Below are positions 55,203 through 64,000 of a DNA stretch of 64,000 nt, in pieces. Below the pieces are notes generated by a model. That model worked only from the letters and a program-made list of their open reading frames with translations, was not told the origin of the DNA and ran no database searches. How positions within the stretch are numbered: position 1 is the stretch's first letter; each line of letters begins with the position of its first letter. Position numbers and translations under genes: made by a program. This DNA comes from Arvicola amphibius. Its lineage: Eukaryota > Chordata > Mammalia > Rodentia > Cricetidae. Location: positions 121,761,413-121,825,412 of the forward strand of contig NC_052058.2 of the NCBI RefSeq assembly GCF_903992535.2. The letters are read 5' to 3'.

Positions 55203-55715
55203 TGTAGGAGCCAGCCATGATAAGCTAAATAGGAACAAACCACCCAAAGGAAGTTCTTTACTTCCAACTGTTATCACCTGCCAGTGTAGGACTCAGCCAT
55301 GGATAAGTTTAATGGAGGCCTGAGTCTCAGTAGTTTACCCTGAGGCAATACCTGGTTGCAGGAAGGACCATAAACTGAGATTACCCAGCACCACCCAAGA
55401 ACAGACCATCCAAAGGAAACGCCTAATGTTCCAACCATTGTAGATAGGATCACCTGCCAGCACCCTCACCAGGACACCCCTAGGCAAATGTCAGCCAATC
55501 AGGGGCCCTGAACTTTAGAAACCCCTCACTCCCACCTTTACTACTATAAAAACCCAACTCTAGCTGAGCTTGGGGCTCTCCGATTATTCCAATACATTGG
55601 ACACATGGAGAGTCCAAGTTTGCAAATTTGTGCATAATAAAGACTCTTTGCTTTTGCATAAGGGATTCAGTCTCCTTGTTGGTTTTTGAAGGAATTCAAG
55701 GACCTGGGCATAACA
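55203..55715 (+). repeat. P2 5' LTR with duplicated U3 start
   Basis: A short U3-like segment (55203-55284, TGTAGGAGCCAGCC) precedes the full LTR (55285-55715, TGTAGGACTCAGCC to GGGCATAACA). TATAAAAACCC at about 55546 and AATAAAGACTC at about 55638. The downstream primer site makes it a 5' LTR. Confidence 0.85.
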
Positions 55716-55717
55716 TT

Positions 55718-55735
55718 TGGGGGCTTGTCCCAGAT
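55718..55735 (+). promoter_or_regulatory. P2 primer binding site, proline type
   Basis: TGGGGGCTTGTCCCAGAT, close to the tRNA-Pro site TGGGGGCTCGTCCGGGAT, two bases after the LTR. Confidence 0.82.
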
Positions 55736-56165
55736 TCCCCAAACCCACCCAGACTACCACCCATAGAGCCTTCAACCTGCCGTTAAGTTTTTTATGTTTT
55801 GTTTCCTGTCTCATGTCTGTGTCTCATGTCTTTCTGTAAGCAGGCCCAGGACCCATAATAGCCTGTAGATGATCTAGGCAGATGTGCGAAAAGATCAGAG
55901 GCCTGGGAAGACGTCCCCAGGGCCCTTCTGTAGGAGACTGGGTTCCTTCGGTTTTGTAGAGACATGCGGATCTCATCTGTTGAGAGACCCGCAGGATGTT
56001 CCTGGTGTCTCCTCTCTGGAGATGGACGGGCAGGCCGCACCCATAAAACAGCTTGAGGCTGTCGTCTCTGGTTTGGTTTGGCTCAGTGTCAAGAGGATTT
56101 ATCTGTTCATTGCCCTGTGTGTTTGGTGTTATGTTTTTGTCCTGAGTTAGACTGACGCTGACAAT

Positions 56166-56781
56166 ATGGGACATACTCAAATCATGACTTCTTTGACTTG
56201 GATATTGGATCACTTCCAGGACTTTAGAGATAGGGTTGTAAGCATAAGGGTATATTTTCCTAAAAGGGATGAGACAAACAGCCTCTACCCACCTTAAACA
56301 TTTCACTGAAAGGAGGCAGCCCTGGCCTGTAGTGAGGGGACAACGCCCGCCGGTTTGCTGGACAAGCACAGGCTGCTGGGCAGCAGGCTTGTATGGATGG
56401 GTGGCTAGGCTATGCAGCCTTGTTGTTACAGTGTAGCAAGGCCGCCAGCCACAGTTGTAGGGGCCGATGTGCCCCAATAGGATTTCAAACACTGATCAAG
56501 AGAATCTGGGGTTAATTGCTATGGCTGGAAAAGTTAACAATCTTTCTCCCCATGCTGCGTGTCACCCTGCCCTCTCCCATGCTGGTGGATTGGTTCCCTT
56601 GACCTGTCCTGAGGGCTTTGTGCCTCGACTTCTGGCCAAAACTGGCCAAGGCTGGGCTCTGTGGGCCAAGGGCAATGAGTCACAGTTACTGGTGTTAAGC
56701 TGCAATGACCGTGTTGTGACACTAAAGCCAGACTTCCCTCTACCAGAGCTGGTTTGGTCATTCAGATATAACGGGTTATAA
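56166..56781 (+). pseudogene. P2 gag-position remnant
   Basis: An ATG at 56166 opens MGHTQIMTSLTWILDHFQDF, which resembles the MGQT...HW start of gammaretroviral matrix, and stops after 43 codons. A second frame (56467-56781, 104 codons) follows with no recognisable domain; P1 carries close counterparts at 48893-49173 in reverse. Not functional as gag. Confidence 0.5.
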
Positions 56782-56941
56782 ACATCTGTGATTATTTAGA
56801 GAGGGGCTGGCTACAGTACAGAAAAAACTACTGTTAATCTCAAATGTTTTATGCTGATATAGGACTTTAAGTGATGTAAATTTAAAGTTATTTTTGTTAT
56901 AGTATCTGCATGTTTCTGTTCTTGTTTAAAATATTGTAGCC

Positions 56942-57144
56942 GGGCTGGAGAGATGGCTCAGTAGTTAAGAGCATTACCTACTCTTCCAAAAGTCCTGAGT
57001 TCAATTCCCAGCAACCACATGATGGCTCACAACCATCTGTAATGAGGTCTCATGCCCTCTTCTGGCCTGCAGGCATACACACAGACAGAATATTGTATAC
57101 ATAATAAATAAAATATTAAAAAAAATAAAAAATAAATAAAAAAT
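56942..57144 (+). mobile_element. B2 SINE at a reused insertion site
   Basis: Flanked by AAAATATTGTAGCC at 56928-56941 and 57145-57158. P1 shows the empty site AAAATATTATAGCC. Confidence 0.95.
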
Positions 57145-57160
57145 AAAATATTGTAGCCAT

Positions 57161-58019
57161 CCAATAAAAAAATGGGGTACAAACCTAAACAGAGAACTCT
57201 CAACAGAGGAATCTAAAATGGCTGAAAGACACTTAAGGAAATGTTCAACATCCTTAATCATCAGAGAAATGCAAATCAAAACAACTCTGAGATTCCATCT
57301 TACACCTGTAAGAATGGCCGAGATCAAAAACATCGATGACAACTTATGCTGGAGAGGTTGTGGAATAAAAGGGAACACTCCTGCATTGCTGGTGGGAATG
57401 CAAGCTGGTACAACCCCTTTGGATGTCAGTGTGGCGATTTCTGAGAAAATTAGGAAACAACCTTCCTCAAGACCCAGTAATACCACTTTGGGGTGTATAT
57501 CCAAAGGATGCTCAATCGTGCCACAAGGACATGTGCTCAACTATGTTCATAGCAGCTTTGTTTGTCATAACCAGAGCCTGGAAACAACCTAAATGCCCCT
57601 CGATTGAAGAATGGATAAGGAAAATATGGTACATTTACACAGGGGAGTACTACACAAAAGAAAAAAGTAACGACAGCTTGAATTTTGCAGGAAAATGAAT
57701 GGAGCTAGAAAACATTATTTTGAGTGAGGTAACCCAGACACAGAAAGACAATTATCATATGTAGTCACTCATAGGTGGTTTTTAAACATAAAGCAAAGAA
57801 AGCCAGCCTACAAACCACAATCCCAGAGAACTTAGACAACAATGCGGACTCTAAGAGAGACTTACATAGATCTAATCTACATGGGAAGTAGAAAGTAGAA
57901 AAAGACAAGATCTCCTGAGTAAATTGGGAGCACAGGGACCTTAGAGGAGGATAGAAGAGGGGAGGGGAACGGCAGGGAGGGGAGCAGAGAAAAATGTAGA
58001 GCTCAATAAATATCAATAA
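57161..58019 (+). mobile_element. 5'-truncated L1, 859 bp
   Basis: The 3' end of ORF2 (from near the RHLRKCSTS segment through the CWRGCG zinc-knuckle region and the C-terminus, with stops) plus a short 3' UTR. Flanked by AAAATATTGTAGCCAT at 57145-57160 and 58020-58035. It is of a different subfamily from the full-length L1, with a much shorter 3' UTR. Confidence 0.93.
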
Positions 58020-58205
58020 AAAATATTGTAGCCATGCAATATATTATAAACCACTGAGGGAAACCACAAGAAAGACTTTGGTGAGAGTTTTCATGTTGTC
58101 TGGAAAGCAAGGGAGAAAGCAGGAGACTGAAAGAATGAAGAAAGGAAACGTGAATTGAAGGTTTATAAAAAGTTATAGAAGGTCAGAAAGGGGTGTGAAC
58201 TATGT

Positions 58206-58400
58206 TTGCTGTGGTTTCTCATACCTGCAAATACTGAATATGCTTGTTTTGTTGAAAAGTTTGTCTATGTAGGTTTTCTTGCAAGCATGGAGCTGAGACA
58301 GAAATGGTCTGGCTATTTTCGCTGTCTCTGCCACCCATCACTGCTGTGGCCACATTTACGGGCCTGGCTTCAGAATTTATCTCTGAGCTCTGGTTACTGA
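58206..58400 (+). CDS. Open frame shared with P1 (48354-48548)
   Basis: 64 codons, TTG at the first position, nearly identical to the P1 copy (two base differences by eye). No family recognised; may not be translated. Confidence 0.3.
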   Translation: MLWFLIPANTEYACFVEKFVYVGFLASMELRQKWSGYFRCLCHPSLLWPHLRAWLQNLSLSSGY

Positions 58401-58747
58401 ATTTGGGTTATCAGAAATTCAGATAACTTTTTGGTATAGATAATGTTAAAACTGTTTTATGCTGTTTTTTTTTTATATTGAAAATCTGGCTCTAGAGTTG
58501 GATTATGGCTCTTCCTTTGCTAGACCCATGCTTATTTAAAAGTTTCCTCTGTCACTCTGCCAGTCTGAGCCCCCGACACAATGACAAGAAGAAAACAAAG
58601 CAGAACAGTCACATTCTGTAGCTTCAGATTTATAAGCTTATTTTGTCAGATACGGTAAAAAAGAAATCTGTTAAAAATTAAAGTAAAATGGGTTAAAAGT
58701 TAATTAGTAACACTGAGAATTGATAACTTAAAAAATCCTAAGACTCT

Positions 58748-58910
58748 GGGTGGTGGTGGTGCTTGCCTTTAATCCCAGCACTCAGGAGGCAGAGGCTGGC
58801 GGATCTCTGTGAGTTCAAGGCCAGCCTGATCTACCAGAGCTAATTCCAGAACAGGCTCCAAAGCTACAGAGAAACCCTCTCTTGAAAAACCAAAACCAAA
58901 ACAAAAACAC
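58748..58910 (+). mobile_element. B1 SINE in P2
   Basis: GGGTGGTGGTGGTGCTTGCC to CTCTCTTGAAAAACC and an AAAACC-rich tail; absent from P1. Confidence 0.93.
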
Positions 58911-61900
58911 AATCAAAACCATAAGGCATGATTCCATTTTAAGCTTTGGATTGCCATTTTGCTAGAGTTAAAAAAATGGATGCCACATGATTTTGCTGCC
59001 ATCTTAAAGGTGACCACGTGGAATGGGCCTAACAGATCTCCAAGATAGTTTGGATTGGGATAGATTTGTGCATGGTGACTCATGTCCCGTTCTAAAAACA
59101 AGGTTTTATATATATGATTTTAAGTATTAAAGCTGCACCTCAATGTTTTATGCTGCTCTGCCAGCTAGACTTTGTTAATTTAAGAGTCACCCAGGTGATA
59201 ATGGTCATAAAGACATAAAGGGATCACAGGAAGCAGCTGAGATTTACACATGTATGGCAGGACTAGAGCCCCAAAGAATGTGCAGTTGCAGCAATGGACC
59301 TTAACAGTTTTAGAAATGCCAGTGCCAGGTGATCGTCACCAGAGGCACCAGCTCCAGTGAAATGGAGCAGCTGAGATCTAAAAGACAGGCTGTGTATGTG
59401 CTGTCGAGGGTGGGGCCAAGGAAGTTCTTTATTTTTAATATTGCTGGAAGACATTTAAGAAATTTAATTTTTTTAGGAAAAAAGTTTTTAGATAAATTTA
59501 TAAGGCTGTGGGACATCTGTGCTTATAAAATGTTTTATATTGTTAATTTCTGAACTTAAAAGGCTAAAAATTAGGGTTAGAGCCAGAAGCACCAAAAGCT
59601 AACCAGAATCAAAAACGTTCATTTCTTGTGATGCAGAAGACAATGACCTGAGTAGTTTGACTGAGGACTTGGAACAGCGTCCAAGTCTGTGGGTCTCAAT
59701 CTTTTGGGGTACAGGGGCAGTCTGGGACCACCTGCATGTCAGGTGTTAGGACTGAGATTCACAACGTAGGCAAAACTGCAGTTGTAAAAATAACAATGGG
59801 AAAAAATTGTAATGGGAGGATCACTATAACATGGAAAACTATATTAAAAGGTCAAAGCATTAAAAATATTAACTAATGGTTTAAATATGTATTTCCTTGT
59901 TCAAGGTCTATTCAGGCTTAAACATGCATGTTTAGCTTGTCTTAGCTAACTTTGTTGGGTTTAAGCTATTTGGATAAACTGAGTCATACATTTTTGTATT
60001 GATACTAAGAGGTTTGGACCTCCTCTTCTGGGAAAAGACTATTGTTTCTATGTCAGTCACTCCAGGGTAATTAGAGATCCAATGGCCTTGTTAACGAAAT
60101 GGATTAATGACAGAGAACAGAACACTCACGGGAAAGCTGGACGGTATGAAACCTGTTCAACCGGTCCCCTTGGCTAACAACCTCACTTTCAGCTCTCGGC
60201 CCCTGCCTCATCAACACACTCACGGTTTTTGTTCGAGAACGGGCAAATACTGTTTCACTGATGGTATTGAGGTCCACCCCCTTAAGCCCCTGGACAGACA
60301 GACCCATGATTGAGTCCAGTTATCAGTACTCATTGGTGTTTGTGAAGGGGGAAACAGGGCAGCTTTCCCAGGGCAACTTGGTAGACACCTGCCAAGACAG
60401 GTTCTATAGATCAGCAGGAAGGTAGACCTGAGTCTCAGTTTGCCCTAGGGCAATGCTATCCTTAGACTCTCTCCTGATCCCATTTCACACTGGGAACCTG
60501 TTCCTTGCCTTCCAGGAGACAGTATTAACAACTAGATAGAAACTTGTTCTGTGTTTACCCTCGGAATGACTAATTCGGTTTCTTTATTAGCTTTAACTCA
60601 AAATCATTACAGAGTGTGGAGTTCTAGTCTTATGAAAGCTACCAACTTATTATAGACTGTTAGAAAATACAAGTTAATCAGTTATCTTTAAAGTATTGAT
60701 ATTATTAATTACAGGAATAAGCCTTATTTAGTTCCCTGTCTATGTTTTCAAAGTCAAACTTAAAACAAGTAACTAGAAACAAAGTTTGTCTAATCAGACA
60801 TGCATAGGCAGCCCTCATACTTCAGAGATCTGCAGGATATGGCATTTAAAATAATGATTAAAAAGCTTATTATATTAGACTGAGACTCCGAGATCCTATC
60901 AGTGACCCAAGGTCTCCAGAGAAGATTACGGGGCACCACGATGTCTCCACCTGGATTACGACGACGCTGACCACTGGGCAAGATGCCCCAGTGCAACACC
61001 TGCTGCCAGGACCGGGTCCAGACTGTGGGCAGACAGCAGGACACTGGAGAATCGATTGCACCACTTTTGCCTAGACAAAATAAGGTCAGTCTTTTCCATG
61101 TTCCTCTTCCACATAAAAAGAATTTCACCTTATGGTCCTGGCTTAGACAGTAGGACTGCTGTTCTGGATACTTCTGCCTCCAATGCTATGGAGACCTGGG
61201 TATGATTAACTGTATATGGGCGCTGGTCCCTGTCAATTTTAATTGATTTGGAAACTACTTGGTCTGTACTCAGGTATAGTTTATCCTTCTGGGATCTCTG
61301 ATAGTATGGATGGCTAGGGCAGTTATAATGTCAATTTAGCAGAAAAAGGTATCCAGATGCTTCCACAAAGCTACAGCCAGCTTGTTAGCTCATTCTGAAG
61401 CTACTAGGTCTCTTTTCAAAAAAATGTTTTAAGGTCTGAGGATATGAAAGTTAATAAACTTTGAGGGTCCAAAAATGACCCTCAATTAAGATGTAAATAC
61501 AGGTTAAGATATGGAAAATGTTTCTGATTTCTTTCCCCTTCTCTGGTATAGTTCTGATAAGCTGATACAGCAATGACTATTTACTGTTTGAGTCACAAGC
61601 TCAAGATTTTAGATTTATTCTGGTTGCCATTTAAATATGAACTAAAAGGTGTTTCTCATCGGGCCAAAAGCATCTCTGTCCAAACCATATATGGTCCTCT
61701 GGACAGCAGAAAAATATACATGCTTCTTACCAAAATCTGTAGTTTTTGCTAAGACTCAAAGTTAGGAGTCTATTCCTTTTGTTTACAGATACCCGTTATC
61801 TGCTCTTTTTCTACAATATGGAGTTTTCTTTAAGTTCATAAATTTTAACTTCTGTTCCTAGTTTAAACTTATCTCAATAAGCTTCCACTTGGCTGGCAGA

Positions 61901-62112
61901 TGCATCTAGGCATCAGTGCTGACTACAACCTGCTCTGAATGACTGTGAGCCCTGGACTTCCTGAAAGCTGATGTGGACCAGTCCAGCTGATCTGAAAGCT
62001 CCCTGTCCCTTCAAAGAGTCTAAAGAGTGTCCCATTGCCTAGATCCCCTCCCTACCTTTGGCTAGCCTTTCAACCTGCTTGGACCCTGATAACAATGTCC
62101 CAATGTCAGCTT
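58911..62112 (+). other. P2 interior, 3' half
   Basis: Aligns in reverse with P1 37662-41935 with many differences. No ORF conserved in the sense direction; includes the recurring module at about 60800-60920. Confidence 0.7.
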
Positions 62113-62116
62113 GAAG

Positions 62117-62684
62117 TGAAAGACCCCCAGTGTGGGGAAACTCTCACTCAAGTCTCGGGATAACACGACCCCCCCCACAGTAACTCATGAGAGACCGTCC
62201 TTGCTGCAATCACACGAGGTTTAATGATGAGATGAGACGGGAACCAGTGCACTGGGGCCGAGACTCATAACCCACGCAGGGGAAGAGTTCGACCCCGAGT
62301 GACCCGGAGAAGGAGTTTTTAAGGGAAGAAACCACAGCCCAGTGATCTGAAAGGGGCAGGGGCGGTGTAGAAAATTCCAAAAATACCAGTGATGATCACA
62401 AGGGGGCAACTCCCTGCCTCTCAAGATCATTCTCAGGGTCATAATCAGCTTGTTCCTAAAACACAGTATTACAAAATATCAATGATAATCACAAGGGGGA
62501 AACTCCCTGTTTCTCAAGATTATTCTCAAGATTACAATCTAACTTTATCTTCAGCTAGTTCCTGAAACACAGTCACTGAACCGGCTAATCCTAGGTTTAT
62601 AATTCTTCTCTTCCTGCTTAGATTTTTGGCTATTTTCTTCCGCTGGGGGTGGTGGGGGGAACCTGGATTTATCCAGGTCTTTTA
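62117..62684 (-). repeat. G1 3' LTR (568 bp) with U3 direct repeat
   Basis: Ends GGGGGTCTTTCA (minus). The start TAAAAGACC is a mutated TGAAAGACC. AATAAA is mutated (TTAAACC in the matching place). Two copies of an approximately 85 bp block containing the (G/A)AGTT(G/T)CCCCCTTGTGAT phrase lie at about 62380-62465 and 62470-62560; the solo LTR at 36907 has only one. Confidence 0.85.
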
Positions 62685-63208
62685 TCTCCCCACTTCTTCT
62701 AGTGCCTAGTTCTAATTATAGAACTAGATTTTAGTATCTTCTTGACCTTGTAAAGCACTATATTGGTGGCATAACATCAAAATCTGAACAGGAAGGTAAA
62801 ATCTCTAACGAAGGTAATTAGTTTTAATTCATTAAAGTACTGAGGGGCCTGTATTAGGGCAGCTACCCTGAGGCCCAGGATTACTGCTAATGTCAGAGAA
62901 ATTGGTTCTCATCAAAAGCGAGTTGGGTGCTTGTCAAACTCGTCTTTAAGCATGTTAGCTGGATGATAAAAGACCCTAGGTACCAGTTGTACAAGCACAC
63001 AGTAATCTTTGGTGTCATTAAAAACCAATGTTGACACGCAAGGTGTCAGGCCTGTATTACAAGCCCACCATTTATCTAAACCAGGAACCGAGTACCTGGA
63101 GTCAGGAGTCTTAGGGCTCTAAAGAGTCTCATTACATAACCTCAGTAAAAGTCAGCCTATGATTAGTCCCCCAAACACAAGCCTCTTGACTGGCAGTGTT
63201 GTCAAAAG
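62685..63208 (-). other. G1 env-position remnant
   Basis: About 520 bp between integrase and the polypurine tract where env would be; no env motif recognisable. Confidence 0.5.
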
Positions 63209-63790
63209 TCACAGATACTGCAATTTGGGTAGTCCAGGAGCTCGCTTCATGTGGGAGGCATGGATCCAGGCAGAGATGCATACTTCTTTCAGTTGTTCCC
63301 AGATCTGGCGTCTCACCATTTCAAGGGCCTTTAGGCTGGAAAATAAAGGTCTAGAAAGAATAGCATCTGGATTATACATTCCGCCCAACTCAGTGAGCGG
63401 TGGCGGTTCTCCACATAGGATCTCATAAGGGGTGAGTTTAAATTGCTCTGGGGTGTTCCAAACCTGGAACAGGGCAAAGGGAAGGAAGACTGTCCAATCA
63501 TTCCCACAGGACTCTAGCGCCAATTTTGTAAAGGTCCCTTTTAGAGTTCTATTCATCCTTTCTACCTGACCTGACTCTGGGGTCAGTAAGCACAATGTAA
63601 TTTCCAATTGATCCCCAGTTGGGTGACTTACCTGGGCAACAAAGGCAGGTCCATTATCAGACACGATTACCTTGGGCATCCCAAACCTTGGTAAGATTTC
63701 CTATATGATCTTCTTAACCACCACATTGGCTATCTTAGTCCTGGTAGGAAAAGCTTCTACCCAGCCTGAAAAGTTATCTATATTGTTTCT
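63209..63790 (-). pseudogene. pol: G1 integrase fragment
   Basis: Minus-strand gammaretroviral integrase core and C-terminus: DNFSGWVEAFPTR (about 63745-63785, one codon damaged), SDNGPAFVAQVS, and SGQVERMNRTLKGTFTKL with the catalytic glutamate, then LTPYEILCGEPPPL. An in-frame stop lies near 63703. The first catalytic aspartate (DNFSGW) and second (DNGP) are visible. Confidence 0.85.
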
Positions 63791-63935
63791 GTCCAGTTGC
63801 TCCAATTATTATAGTCTTTTTATTCTTTAACTTCCCCAATGGTTGTTTCAGCACAGAGTGCTCAGCCCCTATGTCCATTAGAAAATCCATAGGGGTTCCC
63901 TCCACAGTCAAGGTTACCCTAGGCGCGGGGGAGGG
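63775..63935 (-). pseudogene. pro: G1 protease fragment fused to integrase
   Basis: Minus-strand protease start (PRVTLTVEGTPMDFLMDIGAEHSVL) aligns with gammaretroviral protease, but the active site reads D-I-G instead of D-T/S-G. After GATGQK the sequence jumps into integrase, so RT and RNase H are deleted. Confidence 0.78.
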
Positions 63936-64000
63936 TGTTGGGGCAGCTGGCCCAATCCCTGAGTTCAGGGGCGTGGCTGCCCCAGGGGAGAGAGGTACCT
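63936..64000 (+). repeat. Start of an LTR cut off by the window edge
   Basis: TGTTGGGGCAGCTGGCCCAA and the following bases match, in the opposite orientation, the solo LTR at 29122-29352. Confidence 0.78.

Larger units (their letters stand above)
55203..62116 (+). mobile_element. P2: proline-primer provirus, plus strand, head to head with P1
   Basis: 5' LTR, primer site, leader, a gag-like start at 56166, then an interior of about 5.2 kb once the B2, L1 and B1 insertions are removed. The recurring module lies at about 60800-60920. It is cut by G1 at 62117 and must resume, if at all, beyond the window. No pol or env ORF survives; the element resembles VL30-type non-coding proviruses (inference). 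Confidence 0.72.
62117..63935 (-). mobile_element. G1: defective gammaretrovirus-like provirus, minus strand
   Basis: 3' LTR at 62117-62684, purine tract AGAAGAAGTGGGGAGA before it, a short env-position remnant, integrase, then protease, cut off at 63936 by another LTR. It inserted into P2 at GAAG (62113-62116). Most of pol and env is deleted. Confidence 0.85.

Noticed and set aside
56166..56297. Functional gammaretroviral gag in P2
   Set aside because: The matrix-like start ends at a stop after 43 codons and no capsid follows.
1..64000. CRISPR array, operon, integron or other prokaryotic system
   Set aside because: Repeats are dispersed SINEs and LTRs with target duplications, not regularly spaced; base composition and elements are mammalian.

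Overview
This 64 kb window is nuclear DNA of a muroid rodent, most likely a cricetid (hamster, vole or deer-mouse relatives). B1, B2 and B3 SINEs, a mouse-type L1 and several rodent LTR families leave little room for another reading. The species call is inference. I see no host protein-coding exon, rRNA, tRNA or CRISPR array. Almost everything is retroelement, nested several levels deep, and many insertions are delimited by target-site duplications (TSDs) readable in the sequence.

Labels used below are mine. E1 to E9 are class II (betaretrovirus-like) LTR elements. E1, E5 and E8 keep gag-pro-pol remnants; E2, E3, E4, E6, E7 and E9 are short elements without gag-pol, resembling the mys-type elements known from cricetids (name from memory, not verifiable here). 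P1 and P2 are two long proviruses with a proline-type primer site. C-LTRs are LTRs carrying a pyrimidine-rich microsatellite. G1 is a gammaretrovirus-like provirus.

Layout. 1-11.5 kb: E1 on the minus strand (RT, protease, capsid, an unusual membrane/coiled-coil gag N-terminus, leader, PBS, 5' LTR), interrupted by an apparently intact 7.4 kb L1 on the plus strand (3539-10945) and by a B2. 11.5-20.4 kb: E2, E3, and a block of older dispersed repeats. 20.4-33.7 kb: E4 (with a solo LTR inside), decayed coding element E5 split by E6 (itself holding a solo LTR), then E7. 33.7-36.2 kb: E8. 36.2-50.9 kb: P1 on the minus strand, loaded with a gammaretroviral solo LTR, three solo C-LTRs, a larger C-LTR element, E9 and SINEs. 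50.9-55.2 kb: the only substantially non-retroviral stretch, with two divergent CTCF-type motifs and an RFX X-box-like motif. 55.2-62.1 kb: P2 on the plus strand, head to head with P1, carrying a B2, a truncated L1 and a B1. 62.1-64 kb: G1 on the minus strand (3' LTR, integrase, protease remnant), then the start of another LTR at the edge.

How the parts relate. The L1 has both ORFs open with all the catalytic residues I looked for, so it is the one plausibly active gene set here and could supply machinery for the B1/B2 insertions. The gag-pol-less E elements share their 3' region with coding element E5 and so look like non-autonomous passengers of that lineage. A stretch of about 100 bp in that 3' region recurs in nine elements from several LTR families, including P1 and P2. 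P1 and P2 provide empty-site controls for each other's insertions.
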